DNA of 64,000 nucleotides from JAGRAX01 sp041391365 (lineage in GTDB: Bacteria > Bdellovibrionota_G > JALEGL01 > JAGRMV01): positions 372,001 through 436,000 of the forward strand of contig JAWKOC010000001.1 of the NCBI GenBank assembly GCA_041391365.1, read 5' to 3'. Shown in pieces: positions 35,208 through 44,155 of the stretch (the first letter of the stretch is position 1; every line of letters starts with the position of its first letter). Both the position numbers and the translations under genes were made by a program. The notes under the pieces were generated by a model. The model was given only the letters and a program-made list of their open reading frames with translations, did not search any database and was not told the DNA's origin.

Positions 35208-38200
35208 CTAATTCGGATAAACCCATCTTCCTGTGGTTCGGCTTCGGTAGGGTTTTTGACTGGGTTTTGTGTTTTGAGGTGGAATGTAAACCAGATCCTC
35301 TTTGGTTTCGATCAATGCATCTTGGGCAAAAAACGATACGCGAATGATGAGGTGGCGCCCATTTGCTGCTTGCCTTGTGGGACCAAGAACTTGAATTTTG
35401 TACTCTCCATTTCTGATGGTGCTTTCTCCTTCGAAAATGGGTTCAGGGTCCATTTCCTGAGTTTGTGGGTCGTACAAATACATTGAGCACACCACTTGCT
35501 CGGCATTCAAAGGAATTTGGTATTCACAAGCCACTGACGAATCATGGAGGGTTCTCATTTGCTTTGCAGGAGGAGAGCTTGAGAGTCCGTGAGTTTGCAC
35601 GAATTTTGGCTCGTTCTCTTCTATATTTTTTTCACTTTTTATCGCGGAAGGCGCAAGCGTAGAACCAATGAATGAAAGGTCATTTTCGTCCTCTTCGATG
35701 TCAAATTGGTAAGGTTGCAAAGTTTCAACTCCAAATATTTTGATCAAGTCTTGGGGAGTTTGTCCAAAAAAGTCCAAACTTTGTTGATTCAAGAAAAACT
35801 CGGTTGCCACGTGAGAGGAAATCCAGTCGGTTCGATCCTGCCACAAAAACCATCCGGCCCATTGTGCCGCTGCATGGGGATTGGTGGATGGTTTTTTTTG
35901 CTCTAGTATTCTCATATCACGCTCGAGAAGCATGTGGAGACTTTGTGATGGGACGGGTTTGTGCAAGTGTTCAAAAGCCAACTCATTCATTTGTGCAAGC
36001 GCCTGCCCCGAGCACAAAAATATCTGCAGTTGTTCTCGAACATCTCGAATTTTCCAAAAAAGATCACCTTCCATGGCATTCGCTGAACATTTCATTTGCT
36101 CTATGGGAGTCGTGACAACCTTGTGCAGTTCTTCCAAAAACGCTTTTCCATCCTGCCGAAACATTCGGACGGTTACATCCATATTCATCAATGGGTTTAC
36201 ATTGATGGCCCCCGAAAGCCGAGGAAAGGTTCGATGGCTCAATAGACTCAAATCAAAATCAATATCGCTCTCTTCGCCAGCCTCCAAAAGCCGCTTTTTT
36301 TCCCAGGCTTTGTAGATCACTTCATCATCATTTTCCTGAAGATGTGCCCAAAAGACGTAGTTTTCGATGTGATACATGATTCGAAGCATTGCTGCCTGAT
36401 GTTGGCTCAGCAAATTGGCAGATTCGAGATCAAATTGCAAAAGCAAGAGCTCTTCTTCATGGATAAATTCCTCATAAAACTGTTGCAGCCACTCTTGCGA
36501 CACGATCGGTTGATTTCTTCTCCATCCTTTTTCTATATCCATGGCTTCTTTCAAAGCTACATTGTGTGGGAGATATTGAAGATTTTCAAAACGAGTGGTC
36601 CAATACTTCAATCTACGCTTGATTTTATCCTGTGTTTCCAATCCGTAGACAAGTTTTTGATACTGGTACTCAAGAACTGAACTCATGCTAAGCATCAACA
36701 AGGTATTTAACCCGACAGGGAGAAGGGCCGATGAGATCGTAGAGGACACAAACAAAATGCCAAATGAAACCATGACGTCTACCGGGTCAATCAAACTCAA
36801 TGCATCCTGAAGTTTCTCCACTGTGGTTTCTGAAAGTTGCATGCTATTTTTTATTTTCCATCCAGATTCCGCAGACGAAGAGAAAAAATGACGGTTGGTC
36901 TGACATTCCTGCTCATCTTTATTGACGGATGGCATCCACGATGGATCAATCATTCCAGGCGTTATGTCAGAGCCGATGGTTTCGGATAGTGCATGATGAG
37001 CCTGTTCGTACTCTTGGTGAAGACACTTTCTCTGAAGCAGGCGATGCTCCATATTGTCTATCCATGTCCAAGAGTTGTAGGTGCTTTGAGCGACCAAGCC
37101 CATGCCCATGGAAAAAGCACCCAGAACTCGACCCACAAATGTCGAGAACTCTACAAAAATACTTCTCCATTCTTCTGAATTCACTTGTGCTAAGTATGCA
37201 TATACACTTGAATTCAAAAGCGACTGCGTAGCCACGGAGGTCCCCAAAAACACTCCGAGGCTTTTCAAGTGCTCTGGGCTAAATATCTTTTGACGAGCCA
37301 TTTCATAGGCTTGAGCTGAGGGGATTTCCTGCTGCATCATGATCTTGGTCGCTTCCATCACAATCAAAGCCGCAAGAAACTCCACCTGCCCCAAGGCTGT
37401 TTTTCCCAACTGGGCAGTACCGGACAATGACGCCAATTTTGTTTTGGTGAGAATCAAATTGACAAGAAACTTTCGGTATTCCTTGATGATCTTTTGATTG
37501 ATCTGTTCAAATTGAGATCGAAAAGTTGAAAATTCCTGTTTTGTCAGCGATTCCATCATGACAAATCGAAGGGCTTGGAGTTGATCTACTCCTGATGCTA
37601 CCAACTCCTGAACATGTGTGGTCATCAATTGGAAGCGATCTTTTCCTACAATATTTTCCAATAGGACATGAATTTCGATCATGGAAGGATCCACACCCAT
37701 AGACAATCGATCTCCAGATTTTTTTGAGCTTCTCTGGATCCCGTTGTCTTTTAAAAAATCGTTCAAGGTTTTAAACCCTTTTTTTGCAAAATGCTGCTTC
37801 AATTCATCTGGTGTTGGCCAAAACAATTGTTTCCCATAAAGTTCATAAGCTTTTTGATAAGCATCCCATCGAGATATGGCTCCGATTTTGATTGAGTATA
37901 GGCCTACGTAATCTTGCAAAATCAATTGATAGGTTTGCTTCGTAGAAATAATATCATTTTTTTCAGCTTCTTTTTGAAGTCCATCGATGCGTGTGATAAA
38001 CAATAAATCTTCTGTGACAAAGGCTATTTTTTGCTCAAGGGTCTGAGCCGTTTCTCTGTTGTGAGTATGGGCAAAAAAATCTTGCAGGGATACATTTTGA
38101 TTTCTGCAATAGGTTATGATGGTTCCGCTACTCGTCCATCGAGAACCACTGTTTTGGACAAATAGCAGCTCGTAGATTCGGGTATACTTTGTGATGCTTT

Positions 38201-40871
38201 CGATAAATAATTTTTCAAAAAGTGCATCTTCTTGAATGGCGTTTTCACCTTCCAGGTATGGTTTGAAATAATCAGAGGATCGTAGGTTTACTTCAAGTAC
38301 GGATTCAAAAAAATGATCTCCAAAATGATCATTGATTAGTGCTTTGAAAAGATTCCATCTTTGCGGTTTATCTCTTGATAAAACTTCCTCTATGGTACGA
38401 TTCCAAAAAGACACTTCTTTTTTCATATCAAAAAGATTTATGGATCCAGTGACAAATTGTTTTGTGGCGCTACATTCAGAAAAGTATCTCAATTTGTACG
38501 ATGTGAGCGTCATCGTTGGGTCAATGGTTTTGTTTTTCAATTCATTTTTATATTCTGTTGCAAGCCATTCAAAGAGGATTTCTCGTGGTGTCCAGTTTCC
38601 TCCATCAGCAGTAGCAAAATATCTTAAATTTTTGATATATGTTTCTTGTCTATAGACTTCCAGTTTTGATAGCAACTCATCACTGTATACAATTTTTCCA
38701 TCGACAATGTGTTCAGGAAAGTTTTCTTTGATTTTTGGCTCAAAAACTTCTTCGTAGTAGTCTTTTCCGTAGGTTGTGTTGATTGAAATATGAAAGTATG
38801 TGTTTCGGTTCGAAAGATCTTTTGACCTCGCTGTCTCAATTTTTTTGTTCCATTTTTGAAGCTCGCTTTGCACCTCACGAATGTTTTTTGGAGGTAAGGG
38901 GCCATAAATTTTTTCGCTATAAATGGAGAGAAAAAATTTGCTTCGAATGGAGTCGACCTGCGCTCTTGAAGGAGCATGAGTTGAAAATACCTTTTTCGTC
39001 TCGTCCATAAACCAAGACCTTACGGAGGTTATATCTGGCCAATTGCTAAAAACATTTCCCCTAAAAACATTTGAAAGAAATACATAGTTGTTTTGTGTTC
39101 CTACATGTAGGGTTCGTAGGGCATCACGTGAATATATAATTTCTCCGTCAGTGTGTTTGATACCTTTGTCGGCGTATGCCCGGATCATGCTTGGCTCTAT
39201 TAGATTTTCGTAAAAACCATCGCCATACCATCGATCAAGCTCTTCCATCATTGTGGTTCTGCGCTTATTCAATGGGCTGGCTTGAACTTTTTCCAATATT
39301 TCATGCCAAGTCTTTAGCAATTCTCGAAGTTCTTCAAGATTACTTATTTCTGAAGATGCATTGGAAGAAGCAGTTATTTCGTTCCATTTCATGTTGTAAG
39401 CTACAAAATCTTCTTTCGTCAACCAAGTGATGTCTATGAATTCTCTCATTTTGAGGAGATATTGTTTGACTGAGATGGAAAAATGAGATGGAGACTCAAG
39501 AGAGAAGCCTTTGAGAAGTTGAGTGACGAGTGCTTGTTGGGCCCGTAAACTATTTGTATAGAGAAACTGAATCGCAGTAACTCTTTTGTTGGGATTGAGA
39601 ATTTTTCCCGTTTCATCGATGTCATAGGCTGCGGATCTTCCCAAAATCTGTTCCAGCAACAAGTGAGAGCCCAAGAAGCGAGCAAAAATAACACCGGTAA
39701 CCCAGGGCATGGATACACCAACGGAGAACACGAGAGGTGAGATGATCACTCGGAGTTGATTCTTGTTGATGTTTTTTCCTTGCTCAGTGTCATTGATGTT
39801 TTCCAGAGCATTGAAGCGATTTGCAATGGAGGTGTTTTCTACAATAAGCGCAGCAAATCCATCTCCATATTTTTGATTGAAGGCATCTTCAATGGCCTTT
39901 CCATGTGCTTTGTCAATGACTGGAATAAATACTCTCTCTCTTTCAGCGATTCCGCTTCCTTCTGGGCTTATGAAAGGGGTAGGAGTGCCTTGACGATGAT
40001 CGTAAAATTTTTCATAGGTTTCCACTATTCTTTGCGGATCAATTCGATGGTTTTCTAGATCACGAATTTTGGTTTTAGCATTTTCTGGGTTTGTTGATTC
40101 TGTTTCGATATAGGGAAGCACATAGGTATCGTGAGGAGCAAGAATCCCTCTGGCAATCGCTTCTCGAAAATCAACTTTGTCATAAAAAACGTTTTTGTAT
40201 AGAGATTTGGCCTGTCGAGATAATTCTTTATTGTAGTTGGGCGTGGCTGTAAAACCAATCACCACAGATCCTGATAAATATTTTTTTAATTCTTGGCTGA
40301 TGTGTTCTCCCAATAACAAGTGGCACTCATCATTGATGACCAATGAATAGTTTTTTGGATCCAGTCTTCCATCTCGGGTGTGGAGCAAGAAACTAAGATT
40401 CGTTGTGATGCGGATTGGAGCATCATACTCAGAAAAGTTTTTGGTTACTCTGCCCAAGTAGGGGTGGAGCTCTGGATGATATTTCGAAATTTTGTCATAC
40501 AAATCGACCACACCTGTTGCAAAAGGTGTAGTGATCAAAATTTGTGGAACGGGTTTACCCTTGGCCTTCGATTGCTGTACGACAGCGGACAAGATCCGAC
40601 TGATGATCAGTGTCTTTCCCGTCTGAGTGGGCATTTTGATGTAGCCGGTTGTGTTGTTGAGAATCTCCTTTTGAAAAGCGAAAAAAACTTCTTGTTGAAA
40701 AGGCGTCCACTGATAACTCGATGTTTGTTCAAGACGGAATTGGGAAATTGCCGTCTGAATCTCTTTTGTTTCTTGGGCCGAAGCATAGTCCAAGCTTAGA
40801 AAAGCCAAGCTTGCAATCCAAAGTGACAACCCGAGTATAAAATAACGCACTTTTATGAATGTACTTTTCAC
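35208..40871 (-). CDS. Exported or membrane-bound DECH-box helicase-like protein, 1887 residues
   Basis: I chose GTG 40871, with AGGGGGAAG just upstream. It gives KSTFIKVRYFILGLSLWIASLAFLSLDYASAQE in two halves: a basic head and a hydrophobic core with an ASA cleavage site. The superfamily 2 helicase core follows: motif I MPTQTGKT at 80-87, II DECH at 181-184, III FTATP near 207-211, VI QILGRSAAY at 408-416, where the second arginine of QxxGRxxR is replaced. Three degenerate repeats of about 150 residues follow (roughly 512-625, 666-775, 816-925). The C-terminal third has several hydrophobic segments near 1165-1275 and 1365-1400 and a Gln/Pro-rich end. Helicases normally stay in the cytoplasm, so the signal is striking. 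Confidence 0.8.
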   Translation of the reverse strand: MKSTFIKVRYFILGLSLWIASLAFLSLDYASAQETKEIQTAISQFRLEQTSSYQWTPFQQEVFFAFQKEILNNTTGYIKMPTQTGKTLIISRILSAVVQQSKAKGKPVPQILITTPFATGVVDLYDKISKYHPELHPYLGRVTKNFSEYDAPIRITTNLSFLLHTRDGRLDPKNYSLVINDECHLLLGEHISQELKKYLSGSVVIGFTATPNYNKELSRQAKSLYKNVFYDKVDFREAIARGILAPHDTYVLPYIETESTNPENAKTKIRDLENHRIDPQRIVETYEKFYDHRQGTPTPFISPEGSGIAERERVFIPVIDKAHGKAIEDAFNQKYGDGFAALIVENTSIANRFNALENINDTEQGKNINKNQLRVIISPLVFSVGVSMPWVTGVIFARFLGSHLLLEQILGRSAAYDIDETGKILNPNKRVTAIQFLYTNSLRAQQALVTQLLKGFSLESPSHFSISVKQYLLKMREFIDITWLTKEDFVAYNMKWNEITASSNASSEISNLEELRELLKTWHEILEKVQASPLNKRRTTMMEELDRWYGDGFYENLIEPSMIRAYADKGIKHTDGEIIYSRDALRTLHVGTQNNYVFLSNVFRGNVFSNWPDITSVRSWFMDETKKVFSTHAPSRAQVDSIRSKFFLSIYSEKIYGPLPPKNIREVQSELQKWNKKIETARSKDLSNRNTYFHISINTTYGKDYYEEVFEPKIKENFPEHIVDGKIVYSDELLSKLEVYRQETYIKNLRYFATADGGNWTPREILFEWLATEYKNELKNKTIDPTMTLTSYKLRYFSECSATKQFVTGSINLFDMKKEVSFWNRTIEEVLSRDKPQRWNLFKALINDHFGDHFFESVLEVNLRSSDYFKPYLEGENAIQEDALFEKLFIESITKYTRIYELLFVQNSGSRWTSSGTIITYCRNQNVSLQDFFAHTHNRETAQTLEQKIAFVTEDLLFITRIDGLQKEAEKNDIISTKQTYQLILQDYVGLYSIKIGAISRWDAYQKAYELYGKQLFWPTPDELKQHFAKKGFKTLNDFLKDNGIQRSSKKSGDRLSMGVDPSMIEIHVLLENIVGKDRFQLMTTHVQELVASGVDQLQALRFVMMESLTKQEFSTFRSQFEQINQKIIKEYRKFLVNLILTKTKLASLSGTAQLGKTALGQVEFLAALIVMEATKIMMQQEIPSAQAYEMARQKIFSPEHLKSLGVFLGTSVATQSLLNSSVYAYLAQVNSEEWRSIFVEFSTFVGRVLGAFSMGMGLVAQSTYNSWTWIDNMEHRLLQRKCLHQEYEQAHHALSETIGSDITPGMIDPSWMPSVNKDEQECQTNRHFFSSSAESGWKIKNSMQLSETTVEKLQDALSLIDPVDVMVSFGILFVSSTISSALLPVGLNTLLMLSMSSVLEYQYQKLVYGLETQDKIKRRLKYWTTRFENLQYLPHNVALKEAMDIEKGWRRNQPIVSQEWLQQFYEEFIHEEELLLLQFDLESANLLSQHQAAMLRIMYHIENYVFWAHLQENDDEVIYKAWEKKRLLEAGEESDIDFDLSLLSHRTFPRLSGAINVNPLMNMDVTVRMFRQDGKAFLEELHKVVTTPIEQMKCSANAMEGDLFWKIRDVREQLQIFLCSGQALAQMNELAFEHLHKPVPSQSLHMLLERDMRILEQKKPSTNPHAAAQWAGWFLWQDRTDWISSHVATEFFLNQQSLDFFGQTPQDLIKIFGVETLQPYQFDIEEDENDLSFIGSTLAPSAIKSEKNIEENEPKFVQTHGLSSSPPAKQMRTLHDSSVACEYQIPLNAEQVVCSMYLYDPQTQEMDPEPIFEGESTIRNGEYKIQVLGPTRQAANGRHLIIRVSFFAQDALIETKEDLVYIPPQNTKPSQKPYRSRTTGRWVYPN

Positions 40872-41193
40872 GACTCTTCCCCCTAAAGATCGACAATAAT
40901 TGACGCAATATACCACAGTGGGGAAATGTGACCATGAAAAAATTATATATAAATTTCAAGTGGTTAATGTCAAATCCATTGTTTTTACAGGTGTGTTTTT
41001 CGCATGCCAGACGTTGGAAGGATCGTTGCGTCCGATTCTGCAAGGGGAGTGTGGGTCCCCATTCATGAAGCAGGAAAAGAGCTTTGGTTGATGATTGCTT
41101 TGAAACGAAAGAGTACAATTTATTTTTATTGAGAATTTATCGAAAAAATGAGTTGATCTCGCAAATGGTTTTTATTTGATCAAGGAAAACGAC
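40872..41193. other. Divergent intergenic region of 322 bases
   Basis: It separates the helicase-like gene from the reductase gene. TATATT at about 40910-40915 on the minus strand could be a -10 box for the helicase gene. TACAAT near 41112-41117 could serve the reductase gene. A short plus-strand frame around 40934-41091 could encode a small lipoprotein (GVFFAC), but needs one frame correction; I do not annotate it. Confidence 0.35.
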
Positions 41194-41775
41194 ATGAGAA
41201 AACTGACCATGATTGAGCACATTTCATTGGATGGAGTGATTCAGCATTCTGCCGATGAGAATAATTTTCCTTATGGCAACTGGAGCGGACCCTATCGAAC
41301 AGCGGAAGGCTTGGCCGCGATGCTGGAGTTGTATGGAGAGCGTTTTGACCTTTTGCTGGGTCGTCGTACCTACGATTTGTGGTCGAGTTTTTGGCCAAAA
41401 GCGCCGAGCAGTCCCATGGCCGATCGTTTGCAAGCGGCCAAAAAACATGTGGTTACGCATCGGCCTGCAAGTTTGGAATGGGGTCCGTTTGAGTCTGTTG
41501 GATCTGACGTGAAGGATGGTACGCTCGGCATCAAAGCGCAAAAAGGACCGCACGTGATTGTGTCGGGTAGCTCTACGATCACATCTATCCTTTTAGAACA
41601 TGGATTGGTGGATACTCTTGTGTTGGCGGTCAATCCTGTTTTGTTGGGCGAGGGCAAGAGATTGTTTGCGCAAGGAACTCCGCCTCGATCTTTTGAGCTT
41701 GTGAATTCGTCGGTCCTGCCATCTGGGATTGTGTTGAACTCTTACCAATGTGATGGACCTTTGAAGAACATGTGA
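41194..41775 (+). CDS. Dihydrofolate reductase-like family protein (RibD C-terminal type)
   Basis: The protein has about 193 residues with the RibD_C/YwjB pattern. It has MIEHISLDGVIQ at the N terminus, FDLLLGRRTYDLWSSFWP, HVIVSGSSTITSILLEHGLVDTLVLAVNPVLLGEGKRLF and a closing hydrophobic strand. This group is built like dihydrofolate reductase but is usually of unknown substrate. ATG 41194 is preceded by AAGGAAAAC. An in-frame ATG at 41176 lacks this. It is followed by a GNAT gene on the same strand. Confidence 0.87.
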   Translation: MRKLTMIEHISLDGVIQHSADENNFPYGNWSGPYRTAEGLAAMLELYGERFDLLLGRRTYDLWSSFWPKAPSSPMADRLQAAKKHVVTHRPASLEWGPFESVGSDVKDGTLGIKAQKGPHVIVSGSSTITSILLEHGLVDTLVLAVNPVLLGEGKRLFAQGTPPRSFELVNSSVLPSGIVLNSYQCDGPLKNM

Positions 41776-41844
41776 TCGTCGATTTTTCTTGGCTCCACAA
41801 ACTCATCTACCCTCATCATAAGATTCCTGGTACACAACTTCACC

Positions 41845-42333
41845 ATGTGGATGCAAACAACGAGGTTGAGAATACGTAGATTTGAGTCAGGGGATTTGCA
41901 GGCATTGGTTTCTTTGATGTCAGATCCTGAGACCATGAAGTATACCGGATTCAAAACACCGCAATCTTTGGAAAAAATCAAAACGTTACACCTGAAATGG
42001 CGGGAAGAAGGTAGGCAAGCATGCGGTGTTTGGTGTGTAGAAACCAAAGATTCAAAAGAATTTGTGGGATGGGTCATGCTCAGACAGACTCAGGATGCCG
42101 ATCCTGAGCTTGGCTATATGATTCACAAGCCTTCCTGGGGCAGGGGATATGCAACGGAGGTCGCTTTGGGGATGTTGGGCTACGCTCGTCAGAATCAGAG
42201 TATTTCAAAGGTCATTGCAAGATGCTCCTCAAACAACCCAGCCTCCACCAGAGTTCTCACCAAAATCGGGATGACAAAAGTCCCCGATCAACCCAATGAA
42301 AGAGATTCATGGTTGTATGAGATCAATTTTTGA
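41845..42333 (+). CDS. GNAT family N-acetyltransferase
   Basis: The protein has 162 residues of the ribosomal-protein-alanine acetyltransferase-like type (RimJ-like). TTRLRIRRFESGDLQALVSLMSDPETMKY is the family N terminus. ELGYMIHKPSWGRGYATEVALGMLGYA contains the acetyl-CoA pyrophosphate loop. CSSNNPASTRVLTKIGM is the conserved end. The substrate is not predictable. It converges with the lipoprotein gene at 42370. Confidence 0.9.
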   Translation: MWMQTTRLRIRRFESGDLQALVSLMSDPETMKYTGFKTPQSLEKIKTLHLKWREEGRQACGVWCVETKDSKEFVGWVMLRQTQDADPELGYMIHKPSWGRGYATEVALGMLGYARQNQSISKVIARCSSNNPASTRVLTKIGMTKVPDQPNERDSWLYEINF

Positions 42334-42369
42334 GAAAGGGACATATTGTTGCTAGGAGCAACCATCAAG

Positions 42370-43857
42370 TTAATCTTCTACGCAGATTATTTTTCCAGGT
42401 TGACTGCAGTTTTGAAGGCCCCCCAAGAATCCTATTCCTTTTGTATACGGTGAAGCGGAGGAGTAGTAATTTCCTGAACTCGTATTCGTCCAATTGCTGC
42501 AATTTTTTGGAGACGCTACAGAGAAAGGACTATTTCCAATGATATAAATGTCATTGGGTGAGGCAAGCCCATTTTCATCTTCAATCAGGGTACTGATAAG
42601 ATCTTTGTCCAATGTTGCGGAAGAAAAAGACCATTGAGACAAGTCATCTGCAATTTTCTGACCAGTTACCGTGACATAAGGTCCGGCGGTACTTATGAGA
42701 CGATTGATCGGATTCGTGGTTGTACCTGTTGAAGTGGCAAGCAATGCTTTGAACGATCCCTCAAGGTTTGCATCACTGGCCAATTTGTTGCAAATCGAAT
42801 CGGCGCGTTTGACTCCATTGGGCACAACGGTTCCAGGAGGCGGTGTATAGGACCAGGTTGTAAGATTTCCATTTCCATCTTCGGATGTGGTGAAGATGGT
42901 TTTTGCTTCAATGGCTGCTGGCTCTGATGATGGAATGGTTAGGCCTGCTCCATCTTGTATGCAAAGCAGTTGGCGGACGTTGTCACAAGCCAAATTAGCG
43001 ATGGTAAAGGCTCCTCCCACCGTAAAACTTCGTGAAGAACGGGCAACAGTTCCTTGGTAGGTGTTGGTATCATCCATCCAGTTGTTGCAATTGGTAGCTG
43101 AAGGAAGTCCTGTCCAAATTTCGATGTCTCCGACATTGATGACATTTCCTTCTGCATCTGTGTTTACCGTGGTTCTTCTGAATTTGTCATTTTTAAGATC
43201 GTCTCCAGATACTACATAGGTTACTCCATCGGTTCGGGTCCATCCTCCTTGATCATTTTTGAGCTCTGAGTAGGTTTCACGAGTGCTATCATCTAGCAAC
43301 GCTAGAAAAGTTCCAGTATAGCCTTGGTCTTGCGCTTCTTTTTGGCAAACACTATCGGCAGCCTCGATTCCAGACTTTCCATTTGCAAACGTCCATGTAG
43401 AGAGTTTTCCAATTCCGGAAGACTGAGAGACAAACACAATTTTTGTTGTGGGCGTAAATTCTTTGCTGATTGATGAGGAAGCTTTTCCTTGCGTATCTAA
43501 CACGGAGTCCACAGAAAGTGTTGTCTTTTTGGGGAGCATGTTTTTGTCTGTGTATAGAGCAATTTGAGTTCCGGAAGCGTTGATTGCTTTTGCGCCAGCA
43601 ACACGAAGTCCTTGATCCAATTGGTAGTGGCTCAGCGTCAACGCACTTTGTGAATCCATAGATTTGGACCACGTCACAATGATCTCACGAGAGCTGTTGA
43701 GTTCGACTTTTGTGATGGTGGGCAATGAGCTCGATAGAGAGGAGCCTGTTGATGATTCTTTTCCGCTTCCACAATGCGATAGCAAGGTTCCTGACAATAC
43801 AATTCCTGCCAAGGTCAGCGAAGCGCTTTTGCGATAATAATAACGATACATGTTCAT
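42370..43857 (-). CDS. Surface lipoprotein with Ig-like domain and two DUF1554-like domains
   Basis: The N terminus ends in GTLLSHCGSGK, a lipobox with His before the Cys. Residues 45-130 resemble an SbsA-type bacterial Ig-like domain (PTITKVELNSSREIIVTWSKSMD). Two domains of the DUF1554/endostatin-like type follow: one with IEAADSVCQKEAQDQGYTGTFLALL and one with VKRADSICNKLASDANLEGSFKALL, each ending in NNW/CSNW and a C-IQD/C-VED motif. The family is common on Leptospira surfaces. CCTCC on the plus strand marks a GGAGG binding site 6 bases from the start. A paralogue with the same layout lies at 49682-51174. Confidence 0.78.
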   Translation of the reverse strand: MNMYRYYYRKSASLTLAGIVLSGTLLSHCGSGKESSTGSSLSSSLPTITKVELNSSREIIVTWSKSMDSQSALTLSHYQLDQGLRVAGAKAINASGTQIALYTDKNMLPKKTTLSVDSVLDTQGKASSSISKEFTPTTKIVFVSQSSGIGKLSTWTFANGKSGIEAADSVCQKEAQDQGYTGTFLALLDDSTRETYSELKNDQGGWTRTDGVTYVVSGDDLKNDKFRRTTVNTDAEGNVINVGDIEIWTGLPSATNCNNWMDDTNTYQGTVARSSRSFTVGGAFTIANLACDNVRQLLCIQDGAGLTIPSSEPAAIEAKTIFTTSEDGNGNLTTWSYTPPPGTVVPNGVKRADSICNKLASDANLEGSFKALLATSTGTTTNPINRLISTAGPYVTVTGQKIADDLSQWSFSSATLDKDLISTLIEDENGLASPNDIYIIGNSPFSVASPKNCSNWTNTSSGNYYSSASPYTKGIGFLGGLQNCSQPGKIICVED

Positions 43858-44080
43858 CTACAACCTCCAAATTATTTGTCATAAACATAGCAAGTTTTGT
43901 GCCCTGTGTAAGTAATTAATTTTTTAATGATATTAAGTGGTTATAATAAGGAAGTGAGCAGGATTGCGTTGGTTGGGACATCCAAGCAACAGTGTAGAAT
44001 GTGTGGAGTTGCAAAGAATGGAACATGGAATTTTTTCGAGATCACTCCTCTGATTCTACAAACTGTTTGTGGGCGAAATG

Positions 44081-44111
44081 TTGAGCCGATTTTTATGCAT
44101 AATTGGCTCAA
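44081..44111. promoter_or_regulatory. Palindromic operator 1 upstream of fic
   Basis: TTGAGCCGATT and AATTGGCTCAA form 11-base arms around a 9-base spacer, with one mismatch. The same arms recur in operator 2. Confidence 0.75.
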
Positions 44112-44124
44112 AAAAACATAAAAT

Positions 44125-44155
44125 ATGAGCCGATTTCGTGTTACAATCGGCTCAT
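44125..44155. promoter_or_regulatory. Palindromic operator 2 overlapping the fic start codon
   Basis: ATGAGCCGATT and AATCGGCTCAT form perfect 11-base arms around a 9-base spacer. The right arm includes the first two bases of the ATG start. Its centre is 44 bases from that of operator 1, about four helical turns. No ribosome binding site fits in front of this ATG. Confidence 0.8.

Noticed and set aside
40900..41091. Small lipoprotein frame with GVFFAC
   Set aside because: It lacks an in-frame ATG unless a base is added, and lies in a promoter region; the evidence is too weak.
42237..42260. CCTCCACCAG as a second copy of the tmRNA 3' end (island border)
   Set aside because: Only ten bases match and they lie inside the GNAT coding sequence.
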